NCBI GenBank assembly: GCA_902791885.1
Contig: CADAXO010000127.1
Location: 1 to 5,396 of the forward strand
From: Oscillospiraceae bacterium
GTDB lineage: Bacteria; Bacillota_A; Clostridia; Saccharofermentanales; Saccharofermentanaceae
Length of the DNA: 5,396 nucleotides
Direction: 5' to 3'
In this document: piece by piece, positions 1-5,075 of the stretch
Numbering within the stretch: position 1 is the first letter of the stretch
Layout: every line of letters starts with the position of its first letter
Position numbers and translations under genes: made by a program
Notes under the pieces: generated by a model
What the model saw: only the letters and a program-made list of their open reading frames with translations
What the model was told of the DNA's origin: nothing
Database searches by the model: none

Positions 1-180
1 AACATTTCCCGATTCATCGGTAAGCTTACCGTTCTCTACATGCAGGCTGCCGTTGACCGAAGGTCTTGCGGTATATACCTCTTCCTGGGCGAAACTTCGT
101 GTGGTAAATAAACCGGTAAATGTCAGGATGATCGAACTTGCCAAAACGGCAGAAATTACTTTGACGATTCTAGGTCTCAT
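1..180 (-). CDS. Secreted protein, probable GH5 cellulase (N-terminal part only)
   Basis: Only the first 60 codons are inside the window; the gene continues past the left edge. The ATG is at 178-180, with GGGGA about 6 nt upstream as a modest ribosome binding site. Residues 1-31 form a signal peptide: a basic start (R2, R4, K7), a hydrophobic core at about 8-25, and a likely signal peptidase I site after S29-F30-A31. The mature start includes RPSVNGSLHVENGKLTDESG. This resembles the short strand region that opens the catalytic domain of family 5 glycoside hydrolases, usually followed by a QLRG.S.HG motif that would lie just outside the window. If so, it is an exported endo-beta-1,4-glucanase acting on plant polysaccharide. 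Secretion is clear; the GH5 assignment rests on about 20 residues. Another secreted protein with a similar opening is possible. Confidence 0.62.
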   Translation of the reverse strand, partial: MRPRIVKVISAVLASSIILTFTGLFTTRSFAQEEVYTARPSVNGSLHVENGKLTDESGNV

Positions 181-220
181 CGGCAGTCCCCGCAATCGTA
201 AGGAATATTTGACAATTCGT

Positions 221-229
221 ATTATAGCA
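221..229 (-). promoter_or_regulatory. Extended -10 promoter of the secreted protein gene
   Basis: Read on the minus strand, 229-221 is TGCTATAAT, a perfect TATAAT with the TG of an extended -10 element. No good -35 box lies 17 bp upstream (ACCCCC at 249-244), as is common for extended -10 promoters. Transcription would begin near 214, giving a leader of about 35 nt before the ATG at 180. The upstream part of the promoter touches the last codons of the iron-sulfur subunit gene. I see no hairpin plus U-run terminator between that gene and this promoter, so read-through from the frd operon is possible. Confidence 0.65.
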
Positions 230-248
230 CGGTTTTGCCCTCTGGGGG

Positions 249-910
249 TCAGCTTTTCGAGCGGTTCATGCGCGCCATAGAAGCAAGAGTCGGGATGTTC
301 ACGGGGCACACCTTCTCGCATGCCAGTGACTTGGAACAGCCCTTAGCGAAATGCTTTTTGTAGTTATCCCCGATACTCTTCTTATCGCTCTTGCTCCTCG
401 AGTTGATGAAGTAACTGTCGTTGGCATCTTTCCCTTAACATAATTGGGGCAGGCCTCGAGGCAAAGACCGCACTTGAGGCATCTTCCTATCTGATACTCA
501 AGTTCCTGACTGTACTTATCATCGTGCTCGTACTCACCTATGTAAGCATTTGCCTTCTTAAGGTTCTCCTGTATGATCCCGCGGTCCACTACAAGGTCGC
601 TTATTACCGGAAACTTGCGGAGCGGTTCCAGTACGAGCTCCCCTCCCTTAAGATCTTTAAGGAAAGTATCGCAGGCAAGCTTCGGCACGCCGTTTATGAC
701 CATCGCGCATCCGCCGCACATTCCCTGAAGGCACGAACACTCCCACGAGATCAGATCCGCAGGATTGCCGTTAATGTCCGTGACATTGTCCCTGTAATTA
801 ATGCTGTCGAGGACAGCCGCAACGGAGACGTTCATGTCCTGCTCATAGATAAACGTCTGCCAATAAGGCTTCGAGAACGGACCCGCCTGTCTTAAGATCT
901 TAACCTTCAT
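249..910 (-). pseudogene. frdB: Fumarate reductase iron-sulfur subunit, frameshifted as written
   Basis: This is the electron-transfer subunit that passes electrons from the membrane cytochrome to the FAD subunit. The start is ATG 910-908, preceded by GGGGGAGGA and overlapping the end of frdA by 11 nt; an earlier start inside frdA is unlikely. C60, C65, C68 and C80 bind [2Fe-2S]; C144, C147, C150 and C154-Pro begin the second ferredoxin-like domain. After VKGK, near 424-435, the frame changes. The original frame runs on as unrelated sequence to a stop at 299-301. The next frame continues as ANDSYFINSRSK, contains the remaining ligands as C-x5-C-x3-C-P (CSKSLACEKVCP), and ends at TGA 251-249. 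The repaired protein is about 220 residues, slightly short. One missing base restores it, but the join also lacks about five residues compared with relatives, so a longer deletion is possible. It may be a sequencing error or a real mutation. Confidence 0.88.
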
Positions 911-2537
911 AGTCGTCCTCCCCCGTAAGCCTTGTGCTGAAGTTTCCGCCGTCAAAGCTTACAACCGTCGCTTTTCCGAAGCGTTCATCCTTCAAAGGAT
1001 AATCGCTCCTTAAATGAGCTCCGCGGCTCTCACATCTGCTTAATGCCGACACGAGCATTGCCTTTCCAAGAGTAAGGAGCGGGCCGGCACTGTAATTAAA
1101 GTACTCAAGCTCGGACTTGTTGTAATTTATCTTAGAGGAAGCACTTGTGAGGTAATCTATGTCGGAGATACCCTTCCTGAGGGCTTCACTGTTCCGCACT
1201 ATACCGAGCGAATCACTGACAGCATCCGCGAGCATATCCTTAATATACTTAACCGGGAACTGACTTTCAGTCTGCCTCATTACGGCAAGCTTCTCCTGCT
1301 CCGCTCCGGTAAAGTCACTCCAGTCCGAAGTTTCCGACTCTGCCGAAGCCCCCCGCGCAGCGATATCCCTTGCAGCCCTGCGTCCGCTGTAGACAGCCGC
1401 AAGAAGAGAGTTGCCGCCGAGTCTGTTCGCGCCGTGATAGATGGATGCACACTCGCCCACCGCGTAGAGATTTCTGATATTGGTTCTATGGTTAAGGTCA
1501 ACCGCGATACCGCCCATGAAGAAGTGTACGGAAGGCCTCACGGGGATGCTCTCACGCGAGATATCGATATTCCGGTATTTCATGCACAGCTCGTATACTT
1601 CAGGTATACGCTCCATGATCCTGTCTTTCCCGAGGAACGTTACGTCAAGGAAGATGTCCCTGCCGGTCTCATACATAGTGCGCGACACAACATCACGGGG
1701 CATGAGGTTGCCTTTCTCACCGAACTTATCCTCCATGAAATAAACCCTTTTGCCGCCGTCATCGTAATAGAGCCTGCCGCCTTCACCGCGCGCCGCCTCC
1801 GAGATGAGCATGTTCTTCCTGTCGGTCTCAATGGTTGTCGGATGGTATTGGATGAACTCGAGGTTCTTAAGCTCCACTCCCTGCTGCAAAAGCCTGCCTG
1901 CGGCATATCCGTCACACTGGGTCGATCCCGTAGTCTTGCCGAACATCGCATTCTGACCGCCCGTTGCTATAACCAGCGCATCGGCGGTAACGCTCTCAAG
2001 ACACCTTTCCGCCTCATTGTAAAGAAGGGCTCCGTAGCATTTCTTATCCTTTATGAGCGCACTGTGAAAGTCCGTCCAGAACCTGCGCTCTATGAGCCCC
2101 TTGCCTTCGTACCGTCTCGCCTCCATGACGAGAGCCGTCACGATCTGCTTACCCGTAGAGGCTCCGGCAAAACAGGTTCTGGGATAAGTCTGGCCTCCGA
2201 AAGGCCTCTGTCTTATCTCTCCTTCGCTGTCTCTGCTGAATACCGTACCGAGACTTTCGAGCCATCTTACGATGTCGGGAGCCTCCGTGCACAATCCCGT
2301 TACGGCTTTTACACCGGCGATATTGCCGCCGCCGTTAAGAGTATCCTGTATGTGCTGTTCTATGCTGTCGTCCCCGGAAGGCCTTATGACTGCGTTGATG
2401 CCTCCTGCGGCAAGGACCGACTGCGCCCGCTCTGACGGGAACGGTGATACGAGAACGGACCTGATCCCCCTCGAGGCACACTCTATTGCGCACGTCAGAC
2501 CGGATATGCCGCTTCCTATGATGAGAACTTTTGTCAT
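900..2537 (-). CDS. frdA: Fumarate reductase flavoprotein subunit
   Basis: Catalytic subunit (545 residues) that reduces fumarate to succinate on the cytoplasmic side of the membrane. The dinucleotide fold starts at residue 4 with GSGISG (8-13). Other FAD/substrate motifs are AAGGINA (43-49), the active-site histidine in QYHPT (H232), SEAARGEGG (246-254), the catalytic arginine region PRDVVSR (280-286), H338 in VRPSVHFFMGG, and R372 in NRLGGNSLL. The C-terminal ESRGAHLRSDYP (503-514) is typical of SdhA/FrdA. In the place of the histidine that carries covalent FAD (RSHSV in relatives) the protein reads RAQSV, with Q39, so FAD is probably bound non-covalently. L-aspartate oxidase shares this feature, but the cytochrome and iron-sulfur partners in the operon argue for fumarate reductase. 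The ATG follows GGAGG by 6 nt and overlaps the frdC stop as ATGA, suggesting coupled translation. Confidence 0.93.
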   Translation of the reverse strand: MTKVLIIGSGISGLTCAIECASRGIRSVLVSPFPSERAQSVLAAGGINAVIRPSGDDSIEQHIQDTLNGGGNIAGVKAVTGLCTEAPDIVRWLESLGTVFSRDSEGEIRQRPFGGQTYPRTCFAGASTGKQIVTALVMEARRYEGKGLIERRFWTDFHSALIKDKKCYGALLYNEAERCLESVTADALVIATGGQNAMFGKTTGSTQCDGYAAGRLLQQGVELKNLEFIQYHPTTIETDRKNMLISEAARGEGGRLYYDDGGKRVYFMEDKFGEKGNLMPRDVVSRTMYETGRDIFLDVTFLGKDRIMERIPEVYELCMKYRNIDISRESIPVRPSVHFFMGGIAVDLNHRTNIRNLYAVGECASIYHGANRLGGNSLLAAVYSGRRAARDIAARGASAESETSDWSDFTGAEQEKLAVMRQTESQFPVKYIKDMLADAVSDSLGIVRNSEALRKGISDIDYLTSASSKINYNKSELEYFNYSAGPLLTLGKAMLVSALSRCESRGAHLRSDYPLKDERFGKATVVSFDGGNFSTRLTGEDDYEG

Positions 2538-3076
2538 GCGGCACCTCCGGCGAAAAGGATATATTCCGTTCTTGTAATTACAACCGACACGATCAGGAAG
2601 AGCAGTGCACAGATAATAAATACAGCGATATCGGCCTTCTTCCTCGCCTTAGAAGATTCGATCCTTCCGTAGGTTATTAATGCATTGGTAAAGGATACCG
2701 CCAGGTGCAGAAATACGCATGCGAAGAAAAAGACCTGTATGGCAAGAAGCGGAACCGAAGCTTCAGGCAGCATCTTTATAAGATTCACATGAACTCCGAT
2801 GAGTACGATCATAAGAAACGCCGTCACGCGCTGGATCACGGTCCTTATGTTAAGAGACAGATACTTAATGCCGTTCCACCTGTCATGATCTTTTATCAGG
2901 ATCCACAGAGAACACAATATGTGAAGCACGGCAAAGCCCGAGATAAAATAAGCGATCATCCCGGTAACAGAGGGGTTATATTCGCGATTAATAAAGGCTG
3001 CAACCTCATATATTATATGAACCAGCAAAGCCGCCAGGGCCGCCAATCCTAATGATGCATTTACTTTCTTTAACAT
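2534..3076 (-). CDS. frdC: Fumarate reductase cytochrome b membrane subunit
   Basis: An integral membrane protein of 180 residues that should anchor FrdAB and transfer electrons from menaquinol. Five hydrophobic helices are visible at about 8-28, 40-62, 82-101, 108-134 and 148-168, with the loop KARKKAD before the last. Histidines H20, H52, H96 and H124 lie one in each of the first four helices. This matches the four axial ligands of the single-subunit, di-haem (type B) cytochromes of Bacillus SdhC and Wolinella FrdC. The sequence similarity I can recall is general, so the function rests on helix/histidine layout plus its place directly before frdA. It is shorter than SdhC (about 200) and FrdC (about 255). 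The ATG lies about 13 nt after GGAGGT, a longer gap than usual, with no better in-frame start nearby. It begins 24 nt after the PHP gene. Confidence 0.82.
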   Translation of the reverse strand: MLKKVNASLGLAALAALLVHIIYEVAAFINREYNPSVTGMIAYFISGFAVLHILCSLWILIKDHDRWNGIKYLSLNIRTVIQRVTAFLMIVLIGVHVNLIKMLPEASVPLLAIQVFFFACVFLHLAVSFTNALITYGRIESSKARKKADIAVFIICALLFLIVSVVITRTEYILFAGGAA

Positions 3077-3100
3077 ATCAGTACAAATTACCTCCGGTCC

Positions 3101-3850
3101 TTAACCGTAAATAACGGGCACAGTGGGACCGCCGGTGGAGACCATGAGGTCCTTTACCTCATCCACGCGCGTCACGATACCCTTTTCGAGCTTCGCGGGC
3201 ACGGCCTCCCCCGCCTTAATGGCAGCAGCCAGTTCGAAAGTGTCTTTGACCCTGTGAGGCAGCAGGATGCCGCCCATTACGTCTCTGGGATAATGAATGT
3301 CGGATCCTCCGATCATAGGCACATTAAGCTTCCTGGCGTATTCATAAGCGAGGGCATTCTGGTTGTCGCAGTTGCACGAGTTAAAGACTTCAACAGCATC
3401 GCAGATATCGGGCGTAAGCGTTATGTCTCTAAGATAATTGCGCTCTCTGTAGGGATGCGCCTGAACCATGATGCCGCCCGCCTCATTCACCTTCTTGTGT
3501 ACACCTCTTCTGTCGAGCATCATTATGTCTTCGTTATCAAGAAGCCACTCTCCGGCCAGGCCGTAGATGAGGTACTCGTCCCCTTTGAAGTTAAACTCTA
3601 TACCGAAGATAACGTCGAAATCACGATCCTTCGCGGCTTCACGCGCCTTGTAGAAACCGTCGCAGTAAAGCTCCACTTTCCGCTTCCACGGCAGAGCGGG
3701 ATCGACCGCGCAGTTGCCGTTGAAGAAATGGTCCGTAACGGCCATTCCCGTGAAGCCTTTGACGATCATGTAATCGATATAATCGGCAGCCGCGACCTCG
3801 CCGCAGGCACTTCCCTCAAGGGTATGAAGATGTGTCTCGTAAAAGTACAT
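3101..3850 (-). CDS. PHP-domain metal-dependent phosphoesterase
   Basis: A 249-residue stand-alone PHP domain (polymerase and histidinol phosphatase family), predicted cytoplasmic. The metal-binding residues appear in the usual order: H7 and H9 (ETHLHT), D40-H41 (VTDHF), E85 (FGIEF), H132 (QAHPYR), and D184/H186 (GGSDIH). Such a set normally binds two or three Zn, Mn or Fe ions and cleaves phosphate esters. The substrate cannot be read from the sequence; relatives include histidinol phosphatases, nucleotide phosphatases and the RNase AM/TrpH group. There is no signal peptide. The start follows the stop of the lipoprotein gene after a single base and has only a distant GGAG (about 16 nt upstream), so translation may depend on coupling to that gene. 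The C-terminal 50 residues, after the last metal ligand, are unremarkable. frdC follows after 24 nt. Confidence 0.9.
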   Translation of the reverse strand: MYFYETHLHTLEGSACGEVAAADYIDYMIVKGFTGMAVTDHFFNGNCAVDPALPWKRKVELYCDGFYKAREAAKDRDFDVIFGIEFNFKGDEYLIYGLAGEWLLDNEDIMMLDRRGVHKKVNEAGGIMVQAHPYRERNYLRDITLTPDICDAVEVFNSCNCDNQNALAYEYARKLNVPMIGGSDIHYPRDVMGGILLPHRVKDTFELAAAIKAGEAVPAKLEKGIVTRVDEVKDLMVSTGGPTVPVIYG

Positions 3851-3851
3851 A

Positions 3852-4472
3852 TTACAGCGGAGTCGTCTCCAGATAGTTCTGCAGCTGCTCTATCAAAGCG
3901 TCGCCGTCAAGGTCATAGAACAGATATGTAAGGCAGCCCGTAATCATCGGATTCAAGTCCATATCAAGCTCTACGGATCTTGCGTCGCTCTTGAATCCGT
4001 AGCAGCGCTTTCCGTTCGCATAAGCCAGACCGAGCTCAACACATACACCCTCATCGGGGGCTCTGCCGTCCAATACAGCGAAAATAATATCTGCATTAAG
4101 GACTTCTTCCTTATCCTTTTCGAAGATCTTCGCGATCTTCTCCTCTTCTGTCAGCCCCTCGAGTTCTGTTGCAAGGAAGCCGTCACGCTGAGGCAGGAAT
4201 ACTTCATAGCCGTAGCTTTCGAGAATACCCGTCAGGTAAAGATTGTAGTCGCGTTCCGCGTCACTGAATAAAGGTGCCGCAAAATACACCTTGTTGCCTG
4301 TAAAACCGTCAGTTGCAGGCACAGGCATAGAAGCGATAACAGCCTCGGCAGAAGTTGCAGGAGTTGCTTCGCCTGCAGGCTGCGTATTCACATTACATGC
4401 AGCGAAACTTATAACAGAAGCCGCAAGCAGCAAAACCGATACAGCCTTAGTCAGTCGTTCTTTCACATTCAT
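3852..4472 (-). CDS. Lipoprotein with nucleoside 2-deoxyribosyltransferase-like domain
   Basis: Starting at ATG 4472-4470 (GGGGT 8 nt upstream), the product has 206 residues. An in-frame TTG 39 nt further upstream would place non-signal residues before the signal peptide and is less likely. Residues 1-26 are a lipoprotein signal (K4, R6, K9; hydrophobic 10-22; lipobox FAAC with C26 as the lipidated cysteine). Residues 27-60 are a linker rich in Ala, Pro, Thr and Glu. From K61 the domain matches the nucleoside 2-deoxyribosyltransferase family: KVYFAAPLFSDAERDYN near the start, ADIIFAVLDGRAPDEG (127-142) and VELGLAYANGKRCYGF. D140 and E146, six apart, correspond to the Asp and nucleophilic Glu of the Lactobacillus enzyme, and Y63 to its N-terminal Tyr. 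Catalytic residues therefore look intact, so it may exchange or hydrolyse N-glycosidic bonds of deoxynucleosides, but outside the membrane, where this family is not normally found. The actual substrate is unknown. Confidence 0.85.
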   Translation of the reverse strand: MNVKERLTKAVSVLLLAASVISFAACNVNTQPAGEATPATSAEAVIASMPVPATDGFTGNKVYFAAPLFSDAERDYNLYLTGILESYGYEVFLPQRDGFLATELEGLTEEEKIAKIFEKDKEEVLNADIIFAVLDGRAPDEGVCVELGLAYANGKRCYGFKSDARSVELDMDLNPMITGCLTYLFYDLDGDALIEQLQNYLETTPL

Positions 4473-4491
4473 AGTTATTACCCCATGAGAA

Positions 4492-4599
4492 TCACGTTTC
4501 ATCGACCCCAACCTTGATTTCCTTTATCTTCTTATCCTTAAGGACATTATACGCCTCGGACTTGAACACATATTCCTGAAGGTCATCCGTATTGAACAT
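4492..4599 (-). CDS. Possible 35-residue small protein at the head of the operon
   Basis: An ATG at 4599-4597 opens a 35-codon frame with the sequence start MFNTDDLQEYVFKSEAYN, ending at TGA 4494-4492, 19 nt before the lipoprotein gene. It has a purine-rich AAGGGGGA about 11 nt upstream and begins about 34 nt after the predicted transcription start, which fits a first gene. It is rich in Lys, Asp and Glu, has no signal peptide or membrane helix, and matches no family I recognise. The frame stays open upstream to 4767, but that longer version would run through the -10 box and the operator array, so I reject it. It could be a small protein, a translated leader, or the remnant of a larger gene. 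Confidence 0.42.
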   Translation of the reverse strand: MFNTDDLQEYVFKSEAYNVLKDKKIKEIKVGVDET

Positions 4600-4639
4600 A
4601 ATAGTTTCAATCCCCCTTGCCCCGTGGTCTCTTGATTGA

Positions 4640-4668
4640 ATTATACTTGTAACCTGAAGTAAATTCAT
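4640..4668 (-). promoter_or_regulatory. Promoter of the lipoprotein-PHP-frdCAB operon
   Basis: On the minus strand 4645-4640 is a perfect TATAAT. The hexamer 17 bp upstream (4668-4663) is ATGAAT, a poor -35 box, and there is no TG extension. Transcription would start near 4633. A consensus -10 with a weak -35 is typical of promoters that need an activator. The nearest GTAC site of the array is centred at about -47 from the predicted start, a plausible place for a bound regulator to contact RNA polymerase. No other good promoter is seen between here and frdB. Confidence 0.55.
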
Positions 4669-4674
4669 TGTGCG

Positions 4675-4687
4675 CAACGTACCATAT
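4675..4687 (+). repeat. Left copy of 13-bp inverted repeat bounding the array
   Basis: CAACGTACCATAT at 4675-4687 is the exact reverse complement of 4858-4870. It contains the first GTAC site, and its flanks beyond the 13 bp do not match. The triplet GCG lies immediately outside both copies (4672-4674 and 4871-4873), which could be chance. Confidence 0.8.
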
Positions 4688-4851
4688 TGCATTTTTAGCA
4701 GGTTTAGTACGTCGAAATGGCCCTGAAAACGTACTCTTTTCGGAATTTCAAGCAAAGGGTACGTCAATGAAGCAGTTTTAACGTACTCTTTTGCAAAATA
4801 CCCTTGTATAGTACGTTATAAGGGCCGATTTAGCGTACTCTTTCCTCATTT

Positions 4852-4974
4852 TTACTGATATGGTACGTTGGCGTTATCGGGGGGACAATCGACAGGGAAA
4901 AGCAAGAAGAAACCGCAATCGTCCCTTACTTCAGGATCATTCTCGTAGTATGCCTTGCCTGCACCGGGCTCTTC
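4852..4974 (-). other. Orphan open frame without start, possible gene remnant
   Basis: Between stops on the minus strand, 40 codons are open in a frame different from the TetR remnant, including GKAYYENDPEVRDDCGFF and ending at TAA 4854-4852 inside the array. There is no start codon with a ribosome binding site, and I do not recognise the peptide, although its composition looks protein-like. It may be the C-terminal end of a lost gene joined to the TetR fragment by deletion, or simply chance. Confidence 0.25.
4858..4870 (-). repeat. Right copy of 13-bp inverted repeat bounding the array
   Basis: ATATGGTACGTTG is the exact inverse of the left copy and holds the eighth and last GTAC site. No ninth site is found where the spacing would predict it (around 4887), so the array truly ends here. 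Confidence 0.8.
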
Positions 4975-5075
4975 TTATATGAGTTTTGGGAGAACACGCG
5001 AAAACCTGCGTTAATTATCCTGTCCTGTTTCTCTTGGGGCAGAGAGAAACAACCTTCTTCAATTCTGTTTTTTAC
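4926..5075 (-). pseudogene. N-terminal fragment of a TetR/AcrR-type regulator
   Basis: In the frame running from 5075 to the stop TAA 4928-4926, about 30 residues (codons at 5051-4962) look like the first helix of a TetR-family DNA-binding domain: FSLPQEKQDRIINAGFRVFS followed by QNSYKKSPV. In intact members this leads to the helix-turn-helix (an IxxxAGISKxxLFxYF-like stretch), but here the sequence turns into QARHTTRM and stops. There is no ATG, GTG or TTG start in frame, and the frame begins inside the end of the DUF2809 gene. A perfect 8-bp inverted repeat (5027-5034 with 5043-5050) falls within it, without a U-run. I read this as the decayed or deleted remnant of a regulator gene, not a functional gene. 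The similarity is from memory and short. Confidence 0.5.

Larger units (their letters stand above)
4675..4870. repeat. Eight-site GTAC array with exact 52-bp period (putative operator array)
   Basis: GTAC occurs at 4679, 4707, 4731, 4759, 4783, 4811, 4835 and 4863. The intervals are 28, 24, 28, 24, 28, 24 and 28 bp, so the pattern repeats exactly every 52 bp, close to five helical turns. Odd-numbered sites read roughly aacGTACtctt on the plus strand; even-numbered sites have the same motif inverted (ggGTACgtt or agGTACgtc types), so neighbours face each other in alternation. Normalised for direction, the consensus is about RACGTACYHWW. The bases between the sites are largely unlike one another, although the 17-bp segments inside the 24-bp intervals keep weak similarity. 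Conserved short sites with fixed spacing and free intervening sequence suggest cooperative binding of a dimeric protein. The array ends about 30 bp upstream of the -10 box of the frd operon. I cannot name the protein. Confidence 0.85.

Noticed and set aside
181..248. Terminator for the frd operon
   Set aside because: No stable hairpin followed by T residues is visible between the repaired frdB stop and the next promoter.
53..280. 75-codon plus-strand open frame at the left edge
   Set aside because: It runs opposite the signal peptide region and promoter of the secreted protein gene and has no ribosome binding site or recognisable content.
892..903. 12-bp palindrome TTAAGATCTTAA at the frdA/frdB junction
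   Set aside because: It is fully explained by the first codons of frdB and the frdA stop; a single copy with no promoter next to it.
1434..2435. 333-codon open frame on the plus strand
   Set aside because: It lies wholly opposite frdA, whose motifs are unmistakable. It has no recognisable domain and is the antisense shadow of a strongly coding sequence.
3254..3931. 225-codon open frame on the plus strand
   Set aside because: It is opposite the PHP gene, whose metal ligands are all present; no independent coding evidence.
4492..4767. Longer version (91 codons) of the small open frame at the operon head
   Set aside because: It would begin inside the GTAC array and run through the TATAAT box; its first 56 codons lack protein-like features and a ribosome binding site. 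Only the last 35 codons are kept as a possible gene.
4675..4870. CRISPR array
   Set aside because: The conserved parts are only 6-11 bp, sites alternate in orientation, and the segments between are 17 and about 20 bp, too short for spacers. No cas gene is present.
5027..5050. Perfect inverted repeat GTTTCTCT / AGAGAAAC as a terminator after the DUF2809 gene
   Set aside because: The stem is not GC-rich and no U-run follows on either strand. It may be a chance feature of the TetR remnant.
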